Shown piece by piece: positions 1 to 7,627 of a stretch of DNA of 64,000 bases; within the stretch, counting starts at the first letter, position 1, and each line of letters begins with the position of its first letter. The DNA lies in assembly GCF_009764355.1 (NCBI RefSeq), contig NZ_LNUA01000060.1, positions 1 to 64,000 on the forward strand, written 5' to 3'. A program made the position numbers and the translations under genes. The stretch is from Companilactobacillus bobalius (GTDB lineage Bacteria; Bacillota; Bacilli; Lactobacillales; Lactobacillaceae). The notes under the pieces were generated by a model. That model had not been told where the DNA came from and ran no database searches. It saw only the letters and a program-made list of their open reading frames with translations.

Positions 1-37
1 GGCTCTTTGTCAAATCGTATTGATGAATAGTTTTTGT

Positions 38-70
38 ATAGAAGGCAACCTCATGTAGGTTGTCTTTTTT
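38..70 (+). terminator. Hairpin with T-tract at IS left end
   Basis: GGCAACC and GGTTGTC form a stem around TCATGTA, followed by seven T on the plus strand. It would stop plus-strand transcription entering the element antisense to the transposase. The minus strand has no good T-tract, so it is not an obvious transposase terminator. Confidence 0.5.
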
Positions 71-1320
71 TATGCGCAAATGAGTCTTATTCTCTTAAGA
101 AAATGGTCAAGATTTCTGAAGCCATAACTGATATGTTTGAGTTTTTTTATCTTTCCAATGGTCCCTTCAAGAGGACCATTGGAGTACGGCATTGTGCAAC
201 TATTCTTTACATAATTTAAATTCTTACGTAACGTTGAAATAGATGTATCCATAGCGGTATTATTCTTTTTATATCCATAGATGGTTTCTTTGAGTAATGA
301 TATATCGTGTTCATGTATCGCTTTCTGAATACCTTGATAAATATCATAAGTATTTTTAAAAACTGGTAGATTGTCAGTGGCTATATCAATAACGTTTCGC
401 GTTGTAGTATATTCGTTGATTCCAAAAATATATTTTACTTTCTTGTCGTCTACATCTGCCTCAGGCAGATGATAGAGACGCCAATTAGACTTAAGTGCTT
501 TATACAAACGGGAATGTTTATCATTTATTTTTTTAAGACAACTGATTCTAACTTGATCCAATGCCCGGCTACATAGCTGAACTATATGAAATCTATCAAC
601 TATTATTTGAGCATTGGGAAAAATTCTATGAATGACCGACTGATAATTAGCATTCAAATCAATAGAGACAGTCTTAACGGCTTGCCGTTCTGACAAGCTA
701 TAGTTATTTATAAAGTGTTCAATAACTGTTTTAGAGAGTCGATCATGAATCAGCTCAATTAGATGATGTGTTTGTGCATCAATAGCTATAAAAGTAAATA
801 TACCGTTAACTGAACGAAATTCATCAAAACACAGGTTTTTTGGAAGACAATCACATCTATTTGGTAATTTGGTATTGTCATATAAGACTCTGCTTACTGT
901 ATTTACTGATACTCCGATGATCTTAGCTATTGATGTTAAAGTAAAGGATTCCTTTGCCATAACGAATATTCTGTTTTGAACTTGTTTAGTCATAGTATGA
1001 TTTTTGATTAATAAATCACTGTGGGCACCGCAGGTGCCACCACAGTTCTTACAAATATAACGTTGTTTATTGAGCATCAAATGATACTCAATACCGTTAA
1101 AACTGGCTAATCTAGCATTAGTTTTTCTTTTTCCATTTTTGACTAATGAATTTAAACCACATTGTGGACATCGATACAGTTTATAAGTTAAATCAGCGTT
1201 TACGATCTTTATATGCTTTATAACGCCACGATTTTTAATCGTAGCGTCCTTGACTGAAACATTACTTATATTATTGTCTTTTATATCGAGTGCACATAGT
1301 ATAGAATTGTCTTGGGACAT
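70..1320 (-). CDS. ISL3-family transposase
   Basis: Encodes a DDE transposase of about 416 residues that would catalyse cut-and-paste movement of the surrounding element. The N-terminal part has two zinc-finger-like pairs (CPQCG and CKNCGG), followed by a helix-turn-helix region, and then the catalytic core: the first Asp in SIDLNANYQ, the second in IVDRFHIVQ, and the Glu in SNGPLEGTIGKIKKLK, all typical of ISL3. The frame is intact. The ATG at 1320 is preferred because GGAG lies nine bases before it; an in-frame ATG at 1335 has no ribosome binding site. There is no passenger gene. Confidence 0.92.
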   Translation of the reverse strand: MSQDNSILCALDIKDNNISNVSVKDATIKNRGVIKHIKIVNADLTYKLYRCPQCGLNSLVKNGKRKTNARLASFNGIEYHLMLNKQRYICKNCGGTCGAHSDLLIKNHTMTKQVQNRIFVMAKESFTLTSIAKIIGVSVNTVSRVLYDNTKLPNRCDCLPKNLCFDEFRSVNGIFTFIAIDAQTHHLIELIHDRLSKTVIEHFINNYSLSERQAVKTVSIDLNANYQSVIHRIFPNAQIIVDRFHIVQLCSRALDQVRISCLKKINDKHSRLYKALKSNWRLYHLPEADVDDKKVKYIFGINEYTTTRNVIDIATDNLPVFKNTYDIYQGIQKAIHEHDISLLKETIYGYKKNNTAMDTSISTLRKNLNYVKNSCTMPYSNGPLEGTIGKIKKLKHISYGFRNLDHFLKRIRLICA

Positions 1321-1406
1321 TATTGTTTTCTCCATGTTTGATTGGGTTTGGTCGCTTAAATCTTAACATGAGAACAGTGATGTTCTTTTTTTATTTTCTA
1401 GAGATT

Positions 1407-1439
1407 AAAAAACTGGTATTGATTATTCATCAATACCAG
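1407..1439 (-). terminator. Terminator downstream of yneF
   Basis: On the minus strand, CTGGTATTGAT and ATCAATACCAG form a perfect 11-bp stem with a 5-base loop, followed by six T. It lies 49 bases after the yneF stop. Part of the stem coincides with the presumed right inverted repeat of the insertion sequence. Confidence 0.8.
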
Positions 1440-1487
1440 AAAGTATAGAACTATTAAAATATGCATATCGCCTATTAATTTAACTAA

Positions 1488-1706
1488 TTACTTCTTTTTT
1501 TGTGATGCTTTCATAGTACTCATTAACTGGTTAAGTTTCTTTTGTGATGGTTTTTGTCCCATTTGAGCCATCATTTGCTTAATCATATCTGCACTGATTG
1601 GTGGATTGTCTTGGAAGTACTTCTTCATATACCATCTGGCAATAAAGAATCCACCAACTAAACCGATTAATAAGGCTAGAATACCAACGATTATTGTTGT
1701 TCCCAT
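1488..1706 (-). CDS. yneF: UPF0154 family membrane protein YneF
   Basis: A 72-residue protein with one N-terminal membrane segment (residues 4-23, [20 protein letters not shown]) and a basic cytoplasmic tail rich in Met, Gln and Lys. Length and layout match the UPF0154/YneF family found throughout Firmicutes next to lexA and the DUF896 gene. The molecular role is unknown. It follows the DUF896 gene on the same strand with a 62-base gap and is closed by a strong terminator, so the two probably form one unit transcribed divergently from lexA. Confidence 0.88.
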   Translation of the reverse strand: MGTTIIVGILALLIGLVGGFFIARWYMKKYFQDNPPISADMIKQMMAQMGQKPSQKKLNQLMSTMKASQKKK

Positions 1707-1768
1707 TTATGTTTCACCCTTTCCATACATCTATTAATATTACAAAAAAATCACTCTAATTGAAAGCA

Positions 1769-2011
1769 CTAATCGTCACGTAAACCTTTTTTACGTTGAA
1801 TTTCTCTAACTTTCTCCGGTGTGACTTCATTTCCTTGCTTATCAAACACTCGTGTCATTTCAAGTTGAGATCTAAAACTAGCACGGAAATTCTTCAAATA
1901 TTCTTTTCTAAGTTCGGCTTGTTGATCTTCTTCTTCTTTGGTAATAGTTCCATCTTTAGCCTTATGAGCTAATTTATTAATTTTTTTGAGCAATTCTTCT
2001 TGTTCGTTCAT
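1769..2011 (-). CDS. DUF896 (UPF0291, YnzC-like) protein
   Basis: An 80-residue, highly charged, two-helix protein (begins MNEQEELLKKINKLAHKAKD) of the DUF896 family. In Bacillus the homologue YnzC belongs to the LexA-controlled yneA-yneB-ynzC operon divergent from lexA; here only ynzC remains. The ATG chosen is preceded by GGGGAGAG at a good distance. A GTG 30 bases further upstream would place the start inside the LexA operator and is rejected. Because the operator at 2035-2048 lies just upstream, damage-induced expression is plausible. Biochemical function unknown. Confidence 0.88.
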   Translation of the reverse strand: MNEQEELLKKINKLAHKAKDGTITKEEEDQQAELRKEYLKNFRASFRSQLEMTRVFDKQGNEVTPEKVREIQRKKGLRDD

Positions 2012-2034
2012 AATTTTAACTCTCCCCATTATAT

Positions 2035-2048
2035 CGAACACTTGTTTG
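2035..2048. promoter_or_regulatory. LexA operator (SOS box) between DUF896 gene and lexA
   Basis: CGAACACTTGTTTG matches the Gram-positive LexA box CGAAC-N4-GTTYG. It overlaps the -35 hexamer TTGAAC (2046-2051) of a lexA promoter whose -10 is TACAAT (2069-2074), spacer 17. It can serve both divergent genes. Confidence 0.88.
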
Positions 2049-2105
2049 AACTTGCATTCATATTTTGATACAATCTAATTAAGATATTAACAATGAGGTG
2101 TTCTA

Positions 2106-2729
2106 ATGTCAAAAGCTGAAGGCTCTAAACAGTCACAAATTTTACAATGTATTTATGATTATTTAGACGAGCATGGATATCCGCCAACTGTCAGAGAAAT
2201 CTGCGAAGCTGTAGACTTATCATCTACATCAACGGTACACGGTCATCTATCTCGTCTTGAGAAAAAAGGTTTCATTCAACGTGACCCTACTAAGCCTAGG
2301 GCAATCGAACTTACCGGTGCGGGTTTGAATTCCATCGGTATTAAGTCAAAACAAATTCCTATCCTCGGTACTGTTGCCGCTGGACAACCAATTACAGCTG
2401 AACGTAACCCTGATGGATATTTCCCAATTCCACCTGACTTAAATCGTGATTCTGGCGAATTATTTATGCTCGAAATTCACGGAGAAAGTATGATCAACTG
2501 TGGTATTTACGATGGCGACCATGTCATAGTACATGAACAAAACTTTGCTAACAATGGTGAGATCGTTATTGCCATGACTGAAGACATTGAAGCCACATGT
2601 AAGAGATTCTATCAAGAAAATGGACATTACCGCCTACAACCTGAAAACGATACAATGGATCCAATTATCTTAGATAACGTAGAGATACTTGGTAAAGTTG
2701 TTGGATTATATCGTTCACAAATTTTTTAA
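2106..2729 (+). CDS. lexA: SOS repressor LexA
   Basis: Represses DNA-damage genes by binding CGAAC-N4-GTTCG sites and is inactivated by RecA-stimulated self-cleavage. The 207 residues show the N-terminal winged helix (recognition region around residues 28-60), the Ala92-Gly93 cleavage bond in VAAGQP, the catalytic Ser128 in HGESM and the catalytic Lys166 in ATCKRF. Normal length. AATGAGGTG precedes the ATG. The operator overlapping its own promoter indicates autoregulation. A second target inside this window is the small gene at 32411-32731. Confidence 0.97.
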   Translation: MSKAEGSKQSQILQCIYDYLDEHGYPPTVREICEAVDLSSTSTVHGHLSRLEKKGFIQRDPTKPRAIELTGAGLNSIGIKSKQIPILGTVAAGQPITAERNPDGYFPIPPDLNRDSGELFMLEIHGESMINCGIYDGDHVIVHEQNFANNGEIVIAMTEDIEATCKRFYQENGHYRLQPENDTMDPIILDNVEILGKVVGLYRSQIF

Positions 2730-2732
2730 ATC

Positions 2733-2759
2733 AATCACTCCTTTTGGGGTGATTTTTTT
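2733..2759 (+). terminator. lexA terminator
   Basis: ATCACTC and GGGGTGAT pair around a short loop and are followed by seven T, immediately after the lexA stop. Confidence 0.85.
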
Positions 2760-2816
2760 ATTATTATCAGTAATTTCTTCTATAATAGAAAGTAATTTAA
2801 CTACGAGGGAGAAATT

Positions 2817-3437
2817 ATGACTGAATTCTATCTCATCCGCCATGGACAAACTAAAGCTAACGTGATGAAAATGAAACAAGGTAACATCAATACTGAAATG
2901 ACTTACTTAAATGAACACGGTCAACAACAAGCCCAAACTTTGGCACAAAATTTTGACATTAGTTTTGCTGATCGTATTATCTGTAGTCCTTTAAAGCGTG
3001 CCCAACAGACAGCTGCCGTCTTAAATAAAGAAGCTAATCTACCAATCTCTTATGATAAAAGATTGGTGGAAATATCTTACGGTCAATGGGACGGACAAAA
3101 GAATGCCGACTTAAAAAAGATTCATCCTGATGCTTACAATAAATACTGGAATGACGTTCTACCTTTTTACACTAAGTATGCCACTGATGGAGAACGCTTT
3201 GAGGACGTTGTTAAACGGGTACACAGCTTTTTAGAAGACGCTCTAAGTAAATCCCCCAATGACAAGCTTATCTGCGTTACACACGGCTTTACTGTTAAAG
3301 CAGCAGCTTTAGACGTTCTGAAACCTCAAGATATGATGAGTATTCCCGAACCTCGAAATACTAGTGTCACTAAAATTGTCGCTACCCCAGAAGATCAGAA
3401 GTTTTATTTAGAATATTTTAACCAGATTTTTAACTAA
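2817..3437 (+). CDS. Histidine phosphatase family protein (phosphoglycerate mutase-like)
   Basis: A 206-residue member of the histidine phosphatase superfamily. The phosphate-accepting His is in LIRHGQTKAN (residues 6-15), the partner residues are in SPLKRAQQTA, and the second His is in CVTHGFTVKA near residue 160. Such proteins act on small phosphorylated metabolites or as broad phosphatases; the substrate cannot be read from sequence, and a glycolytic mutase role is less likely for this short cofactor-dependent form. CGAGGGAG precedes the ATG. Single gene with its own promoter region between two terminators. Confidence 0.88.
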   Translation: MTEFYLIRHGQTKANVMKMKQGNINTEMTYLNEHGQQQAQTLAQNFDISFADRIICSPLKRAQQTAAVLNKEANLPISYDKRLVEISYGQWDGQKNADLKKIHPDAYNKYWNDVLPFYTKYATDGERFEDVVKRVHSFLEDALSKSPNDKLICVTHGFTVKAAALDVLKPQDMMSIPEPRNTSVTKIVATPEDQKFYLEYFNQIFN

Positions 3438-3446
3438 TTTGATTGC

Positions 3447-3499
3447 AAAAAAATAAACCATCATTGAATTATAAAATTCAACCTGATGGTTTATTTTTT
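3447..3499. terminator. Bidirectional terminator between phosphatase gene and rplS
   Basis: AAAAAATAAACCATC pairs with GATGGTTTATTTTTT, with a second inner stem GAATT/AATTC. A- and T-tracts on both sides serve the convergent genes. Confidence 0.85.
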
Positions 3500-3528
3500 G
3501 AAGTTTAGTTGCCATTAAATGTATTAAA

Positions 3529-3882
3529 TTAGATGTCGCGACGACGTTCCTTAATACGAGCAGCCTTACCTGTACGAGCACGTAGGTAGTAAAGCTTGCT
3601 ACGACGTACACGACCATGTCTGATAACTTCAACTTGTTCTACACGAGGTGTGTTCAATGGGAATGTTCTTTCAACACCAACACCATTACTCATCTTACGT
3701 ACAGTGTATGTAGCACTGATACCTGAGCCATGTCTCTTAATTACAACACCTTCGAATAATTGAATACGTTCACGAGTACCTTCAACAACCTTAGCATGTA
3801 CACGAATAGTGTCACCGCTACGGAAGTCAGGAATGTCAGAACGTAATTGTTCTTTTGTAATATCTTGAATTAATTCATTCAT
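3529..3882 (-). CDS. rplS: 50S ribosomal protein L19
   Basis: A 117-residue L19 with the family core ([20 protein letters not shown]) and the C-terminal basic segment [22 protein letters not shown] (here [20 protein letters not shown]). It sits at the 30S-50S interface. It is the last gene of the conserved rpsP-rimM-trmD-rplS order, separated from trmD by 113 bases that contain a probable L19 leader RNA, so its level can be set independently of the upstream genes. Confidence 0.97.
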   Translation of the reverse strand: MNELIQDITKEQLRSDIPDFRSGDTIRVHAKVVEGTRERIQLFEGVVIKRHGSGISATYTVRKMSNGVGVERTFPLNTPRVEQVEVIRHGRVRRSKLYYLRARTGKAARIKERRRDI

Positions 3883-3990
3883 GAATAATTTCTCCCTAAT
3901 TCGACACTCTTATATATCTCTGACATACAGCGGAATATCGTTAATATGTGTCCAAACACTCTTAATATGATACTTTATTTGGACGAACTT
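3883..3990 (-). ncRNA. Probable L19 leader RNA upstream of rplS
   Basis: The non-coding gap between trmD and rplS is long for this tight operon and on the minus strand includes paired segments (GTGTTTGGACAC) and the stretch ATTCCGCTGTATGTC. Its position matches the autoregulatory L19 leader known in Firmicutes. Called mostly from position; a covariance-model search would decide. Confidence 0.5.
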
Positions 3991-3995
3991 GTAAA

Positions 3996-4724
3996 CTATA
4001 TATTTTGACGAATTTTTCTGAGAATCTTCTCTTCCTCATCCGTCAGCTTTGCAGTTTCCAATAAATCTGGTCGACGTTCCAAGGTTTTTTTCAAGGCTTG
4101 AGTCAATCTCCAAAGACGAATCTTTTCGTGATCACCACTTGTCAAAACCTCTGGAACCTTCTTACCACGGAAATCAGCCGGTTTAGTATACTGTGGATAC
4201 TCTAACAGACCATTTGAAAACGATTCTTCCTCAGCGGAGAATGAATTACCTAAAACTCCAGGTACAAAACGCAATGTTGCGTCAATCATACTCATAGTTG
4301 GTAATTCTCCACCGGTTAAAATATAGTCACCAATTGAAACTTCATCTGTAACTAGATCCTTAACACGCTCATCAAAACCTTCATAGTGTCCACAAATAAA
4401 AACTAATTGATCTTCTTTAGCAAAGTCACGTGCCATTTTTGTGTTGAAAGTTTTACCGGCTGGATCAAGTAAAACTACTCGTTTGCGACCCGGCTTTTTT
4501 GTTTCAACATAATTCATAGCATCATAAATTGGTTGAGCTTGTAAAAGCATACCTGCTCCACCACCGTAAGTTGTATCGTCAACATGATGTTGCTTATTTG
4601 TCGTATAATCACGAAAATCAACTACATCAATATTAACAAGTCCCTTTTCTTGAGCTTTACCAATCAAAGATTCATTTAAAGCCTGAAACATTCTTGGAAA
4701 AATGCTTAAAATTGTAATATCCAT
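3996..4724 (-). CDS. trmD: tRNA (guanine-37-N1)-methyltransferase TrmD
   Basis: Methylates G37 next to the anticodon of tRNAs reading CUN, CCN and CGG codons, preventing +1 frameshifting. The 242 residues carry the SPOUT trefoil-knot signatures: [12 protein letters not shown] near residues 48-60, [13 protein letters not shown], and the AdoMet-binding loop [17 protein letters not shown]. It overlaps the rimM stop codon by one base, showing translational coupling within rpsP-rimM-trmD-rplS. Normal length and all key motifs present. Confidence 0.97.
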   Translation of the reverse strand: MDITILSIFPRMFQALNESLIGKAQEKGLVNIDVVDFRDYTTNKQHHVDDTTYGGGAGMLLQAQPIYDAMNYVETKKPGRKRVVLLDPAGKTFNTKMARDFAKEDQLVFICGHYEGFDERVKDLVTDEVSIGDYILTGGELPTMSMIDATLRFVPGVLGNSFSAEEESFSNGLLEYPQYTKPADFRGKKVPEVLTSGDHEKIRLWRLTQALKKTLERRPDLLETAKLTDEEEKILRKIRQNI

Positions 4725-5239
4725 TAATCTATCAATCCATCCGGTATTTCGACTTCAACAACTTGTTTGTCGAGGTCAACATTCTTAACAACATCTTCAA
4801 TATAAGGTAACAAGACTTCCTTATACTTAGTTCCTTTTACGACCCAAACATCATTTGGACCTAATTCCATAATCTCAGTAATCTTTCCAATTTCACCAAG
4901 GTCTTTGTCTACTACTTGCAAACCAATGATCTGCTTATAAAGAAATTCACCTTCATTTAATTCGGAAGTTAACTCACCACTAGCAAAAAGCTCTGATTTA
5001 ACATACTTTTCAACATCGTTGATGTTGTCATATCCCTTTATTTTCAAAAGGATAAAATTCTTATGTTTACGAGCTGACTCTACCGTGAACTCTTCACTAG
5101 AATTATTCTTTTTAAAGACTAATTTTGAACCCGTTTTGAAACGATCTTCTGGAAAATCTGTAATTGGAACGACTTTTAATTCACCTTTAATACCATGCGT
5201 ATTGACGATAGTACCAACTCGATATAATTTTTCGGTCAT
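4724..5239 (-). CDS. rimM: Ribosome maturation factor RimM
   Basis: A 171-residue 16S rRNA processing factor that binds S19 and helps mature the 30S head. The N-terminal half has the RimM beta-barrel motif [16 protein letters not shown] and the C-terminal half a PRC-barrel ([14 protein letters not shown]). It is coupled to trmD by overlap. In many relatives a KH-domain gene (khpA/ylqC) lies between rpsP and rimM; here there is only a 66-base gap with a hairpin. Confidence 0.96.
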   Translation of the reverse strand: MTEKLYRVGTIVNTHGIKGELKVVPITDFPEDRFKTGSKLVFKKNNSSEEFTVESARKHKNFILLKIKGYDNINDVEKYVKSELFASGELTSELNEGEFLYKQIIGLQVVDKDLGEIGKITEIMELGPNDVWVVKGTKYKEVLLPYIEDVVKNVDLDKQVVEVEIPDGLID

Positions 5240-5262
5240 TTTTCCTCCGTGATAAATAAATA

Positions 5263-5294
5263 GGACCCTGACAAAACATCGTTTTATCTGGTCC
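5263..5294 (-). terminator. Intergenic hairpin between rpsP and rimM
   Basis: On the minus strand GGACC pairs with GGTCC and inside it AAAAC with GTTTT, followed by the weak tract TATTTATTT. It may be a partial terminator or processing signal setting the rpsP to rimM ratio. The core (GATAAAACG...GTTTTGTCA) recurs in another hairpin at 16811-16845 with a different outer stem. Confidence 0.5.
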
Positions 5295-5305
5295 CATCAA
5301 AATAA

Positions 5306-5578
5306 CTATTTTGTAAACTTGCTTTCATGGAACTTTTGCATAATACCATGTTGTTTCAACAAGTGACGAACTGTATCTGAAGGTTGTGCACCTTTGTTCA
5401 ACCATTCAACGATCTTGTCATCATCAAGTTTGATTTCTTCTGGTTGTGAGATTGGGTTGTAGTAACCAACTTGTTCGATAAAGCGGCCATCACGTGGTGA
5501 ACGTGAATCTGCAACAACTAATCTATAAAATGGGCGTAACTTGCTACCCATACGTTTCATTCTAATTTTAACTGACAT
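5306..5578 (-). CDS. rpsP: 30S ribosomal protein S16
   Basis: A 90-residue S16 that begins [19 protein letters not shown], the usual family start, with the conserved [15 protein letters not shown]. It binds 16S rRNA and is needed for 30S assembly. The ATG is fixed by AGGAGG ten bases upstream; a longer frame reaching further up is not supported. It leads the rpsP-rimM-trmD-rplS operon and is separated from ffh by a strong terminator and a long hairpin element. Confidence 0.97.
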   Translation of the reverse strand: MSVKIRMKRMGSKLRPFYRLVVADSRSPRDGRFIEQVGYYNPISQPEEIKLDDDKIVEWLNKGAQPSDTVRHLLKQHGIMQKFHESKFTK

Positions 5579-5618
5579 ATGTTTGTTTCCTCCTAAATAC
5601 TTAACTTTGTTAGTATAC

Positions 5619-5671
5619 ACAAAAAAGAGAGTGGTGTAAAGTTTTTTTCTTTACACCACTCTCTTTTTTAT
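5619..5671. terminator. Bidirectional terminator upstream of rpsP
   Basis: A long perfect stem (AAAAAAGAGAGTGGTGTAAAG with its complement) with a T-rich loop and T-tracts at both ends. It ends the smc-ftsY-ylxM-ffh transcript before rpsP. Confidence 0.88.
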
Positions 5672-5719
5672 GTTTCTTACTTTTTTAATAACCAATGTTC
5701 TATGTTGAATAGTGGAAAC

Positions 5720-5834
5720 GAGCTGCGTAGGCCAATTTCTTCCGGTTTGCTACAGTTCTGAAATTGCCCGCACAGTACGCGCGCGATTCCAGAGCTTAGG
5801 CAAATCCTCGGAAATTCCCAGGCCTACTGCGCTC
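5720..5834. repeat. GC-rich 115-bp imperfect palindrome (ERIC-like long hairpin)
   Basis: The ends GAGCTGCGTAGGCC and GGCCTACTGCGCTC are near-complementary, and nested inside are further paired blocks: AATTTC/GAAATT, TTTGC/GCAAA, an imperfect CTA...CTG/CAG...TAG stem and a CGCG-rich apex. The whole stretch folds into one long hairpin starting one base after the ffh stop codon. GC content is clearly above the neighbourhood and no T-tract follows, so it is not a terminator. It resembles extragenic palindromic repeats such as ERIC in form only. Confidence 0.7.
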
Positions 5835-5835
5835 T

Positions 5836-7272
5836 CTATGATTTGAATCGTTTAATCTTCTTTAAGCGTTTCTTCTTACGTTTCTTACTCTTACGGACCA
5901 TTGAATGCATTGCCATCTTACCTAGACGTCCTTGCATACCATTGCCCATAAGTTGATCCATTCCGGCCATGTTACCTTTGCTCATTTTGTTCATCATGTC
6001 TCGTGACTGTTTGAACTGTTTGATCATTCGGTTAACATTTTGAATGCTTTGGCCTGATCCTTTAGCGATTCTTCTTCTTCTTGAAGGATTCAACAAATCG
6101 GGATCTTCTCGTTCTTTTGGTGTCATGGAATAAACTATTGCCTTTAAATGCGCAATATCTTTTTCACCAATATTGATATTGGCTAAAGCAGGATTATTGG
6201 CCATTCCTGGAATCATCTTCATGATTTCATCCAAAGGACCCATTTTTTGAATCTGATCCATTTGATCAATAAAATCGTTAAAGTCAAAACTATTCTCTCG
6301 AATCTTTTCGGCTACTTCTTTAGCTTGTTTCTCATCATAATCTGACTGAGCTTTCTCAATCAAGGTCAACATATCACCCATACCAAGGATACGGTTAGCC
6401 ATACGATCAGGATGGAAAACATCTAATTGATCTAATTTTTCACCTTGTCCAATAAACTTAATTGGTTTACCAGTAACGGAACGAATTGAAAGTGCAGCAC
6501 CACCACGGGTATCACCATCTAACTTAGTTAGAACAACACCAGTGATATCCAATTGCTCATCGAATCCGGCAGCTACTTTAGCAGCTACTTGACCAGTCAT
6601 AGAATCGGCAACAAACAAAATTTCATCTGGATGAGCTAATTCTTTGATACGTGTCAATTCTTCCATCAATTGCTCATCGATTTCCAAACGTCCAGCTGTA
6701 TCAATAATTACATAATCATTTTTGTTCTCGTCAGCAACTTTTAAACCATTACGAACAATATCAACAGGATCATGTTCTGTTCCTTCATCGTATACAGGCA
6801 CATCCAATTGTTGTCCAATAGTCTTTAACTGTTCAACAGCGGCTGGACGATAAACATCCCCAGCAATAAAGAGTGGTCGAGCCTTTTTATCATTTTTAAG
6901 ATAATTAGCTAATTTACCAGCTGTTGTAGTTTTACCAGCACCTTGCAAACCAACCATCATGATAATTGTTGGTATATGAGCCGATTTATTTAACGGAACA
7001 GCTTCTTGTCCCATTAACTTAGTTAACTCTTCATCAACAATTTTGATAACTTGTTGTGAAGGTGTCAAACTGTCCATTACTTCGGCACCTAAAGCACGTT
7101 CTCTGACTGTCTTAACGAAACTCTTAACAACGTCAAAGTTAACATCAGCTTCAAGTAAAGCCATACGTACTTCACGCATTACTTTACGAATATCTTCATC
7201 AGAAAGCTTTCCCTTACCCTTTAAGGTTGAGAAAACTTTTTGTAGACGTTCGCTTAATCCTTCAAAAGCCAT
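5836..7272 (-). CDS. ffh: Signal recognition particle protein Ffh
   Basis: The SRP54 GTPase that binds SRP RNA and signal sequences and delivers ribosomes to FtsY. The 478 residues show the N domain, the G domain (GLQGAGKTTTAGKLA, DTAGRLEID, TKLDGDTRGG) and a Met-rich M domain (residues about 325-440, with MGPLDEIMKMIPGM) ending in a very basic tail KSKKRKKKRLKKIKRFKS. It follows ylxM by 12 bases; ylxM-ffh is a conserved pair and here both follow ftsY and smc. Confidence 0.97.
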   Translation of the reverse strand: MAFEGLSERLQKVFSTLKGKGKLSDEDIRKVMREVRMALLEADVNFDVVKSFVKTVRERALGAEVMDSLTPSQQVIKIVDEELTKLMGQEAVPLNKSAHIPTIIMMVGLQGAGKTTTAGKLANYLKNDKKARPLFIAGDVYRPAAVEQLKTIGQQLDVPVYDEGTEHDPVDIVRNGLKVADENKNDYVIIDTAGRLEIDEQLMEELTRIKELAHPDEILFVADSMTGQVAAKVAAGFDEQLDITGVVLTKLDGDTRGGAALSIRSVTGKPIKFIGQGEKLDQLDVFHPDRMANRILGMGDMLTLIEKAQSDYDEKQAKEVAEKIRENSFDFNDFIDQMDQIQKMGPLDEIMKMIPGMANNPALANINIGEKDIAHLKAIVYSMTPKEREDPDLLNPSRRRRIAKGSGQSIQNVNRMIKQFKQSRDMMNKMSKGNMAGMDQLMGNGMQGRLGKMAMHSMVRKSKKRKKKRLKKIKRFKS

Positions 7273-7284
7273 ATTCTTCTCCTA

Positions 7285-7626
7285 TTAATTTTCATTTATT
7301 TTTAAAATTCTTTGTACTAAATCTAAAAGTTCTTTATCGTTGGAATATTTTTTTTCGACTAAGGTTTGCAAAGTATCAGCAATATCATCAATCTCAGTTG
7401 TCTTTTTAATTAATCCTAATTCCTGTTCAAAAGACTCCAATGAATTAACAGTACGATGTAAATTATCCAAAACTGCTTGTCGTGAAACTTCTAACTGTTC
7501 AGAAATTTCACTAAGTGAAAAATCTTCAACATAATAAAGTTCAACATAGCGGCTCTGTTTCTTAGTTAATAAAGAATGATAAAAATTATACAACAGATTC
7601 ACGCGTGTGGTTTCATCTATCTTCAT
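7285..7626 (-). CDS. ylxM: UPF0122 helix-turn-helix protein YlxM
   Basis: A 113-residue sigma-70 region 4-like HTH protein, homologous to YlxM, which in streptococci binds SRP components and modulates their GTPase activity. The family signature YNFYHSLLTKKQSRYVELYY is followed by the HTH FSLSEISEQLEVSRQAVLDN. The ATG giving MKIDETTRVN matches the family N-terminus; an in-frame TTG eight codons upstream lies inside the end of ftsY and is less likely. The start lies one base past the ftsY stop, implying coupled translation. Confidence 0.92.
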   Translation of the reverse strand: MKIDETTRVNLLYNFYHSLLTKKQSRYVELYYVEDFSLSEISEQLEVSRQAVLDNLHRTVNSLESFEQELGLIKKTTEIDDIADTLQTLVEKKYSNDKELLDLVQRILKINEN

Positions 7627-7627
7627 T

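Larger units (their letters stand above)
1..1452 (-). mobile_element. ISL3-family insertion sequence
   Basis: The first bases have the look of an ISL3-type terminal inverted repeat (starting GGCTCTTTGTCAAATC). A 13-base part of it, GTATTGATGAATA at 17-29, recurs inverted at 1424-1436, beyond the transposase start; the outer bases of that right copy are diverged. One intact transposase gene fills the interval and the total length of about 1.45 kb fits the family. The left end coincides with the window edge, so the target duplication cannot be read. The right end at about 1452 is an estimate. Confidence 0.7.

Noticed and set aside
5720..5834. Interpretation of the GC-rich hairpin as a tRNA, SRP RNA or intrinsic terminator
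   Set aside because: No cloverleaf or SRP Alu/GNAR motif, and no T-tract follows either arm; kept as a repeat-like hairpin.
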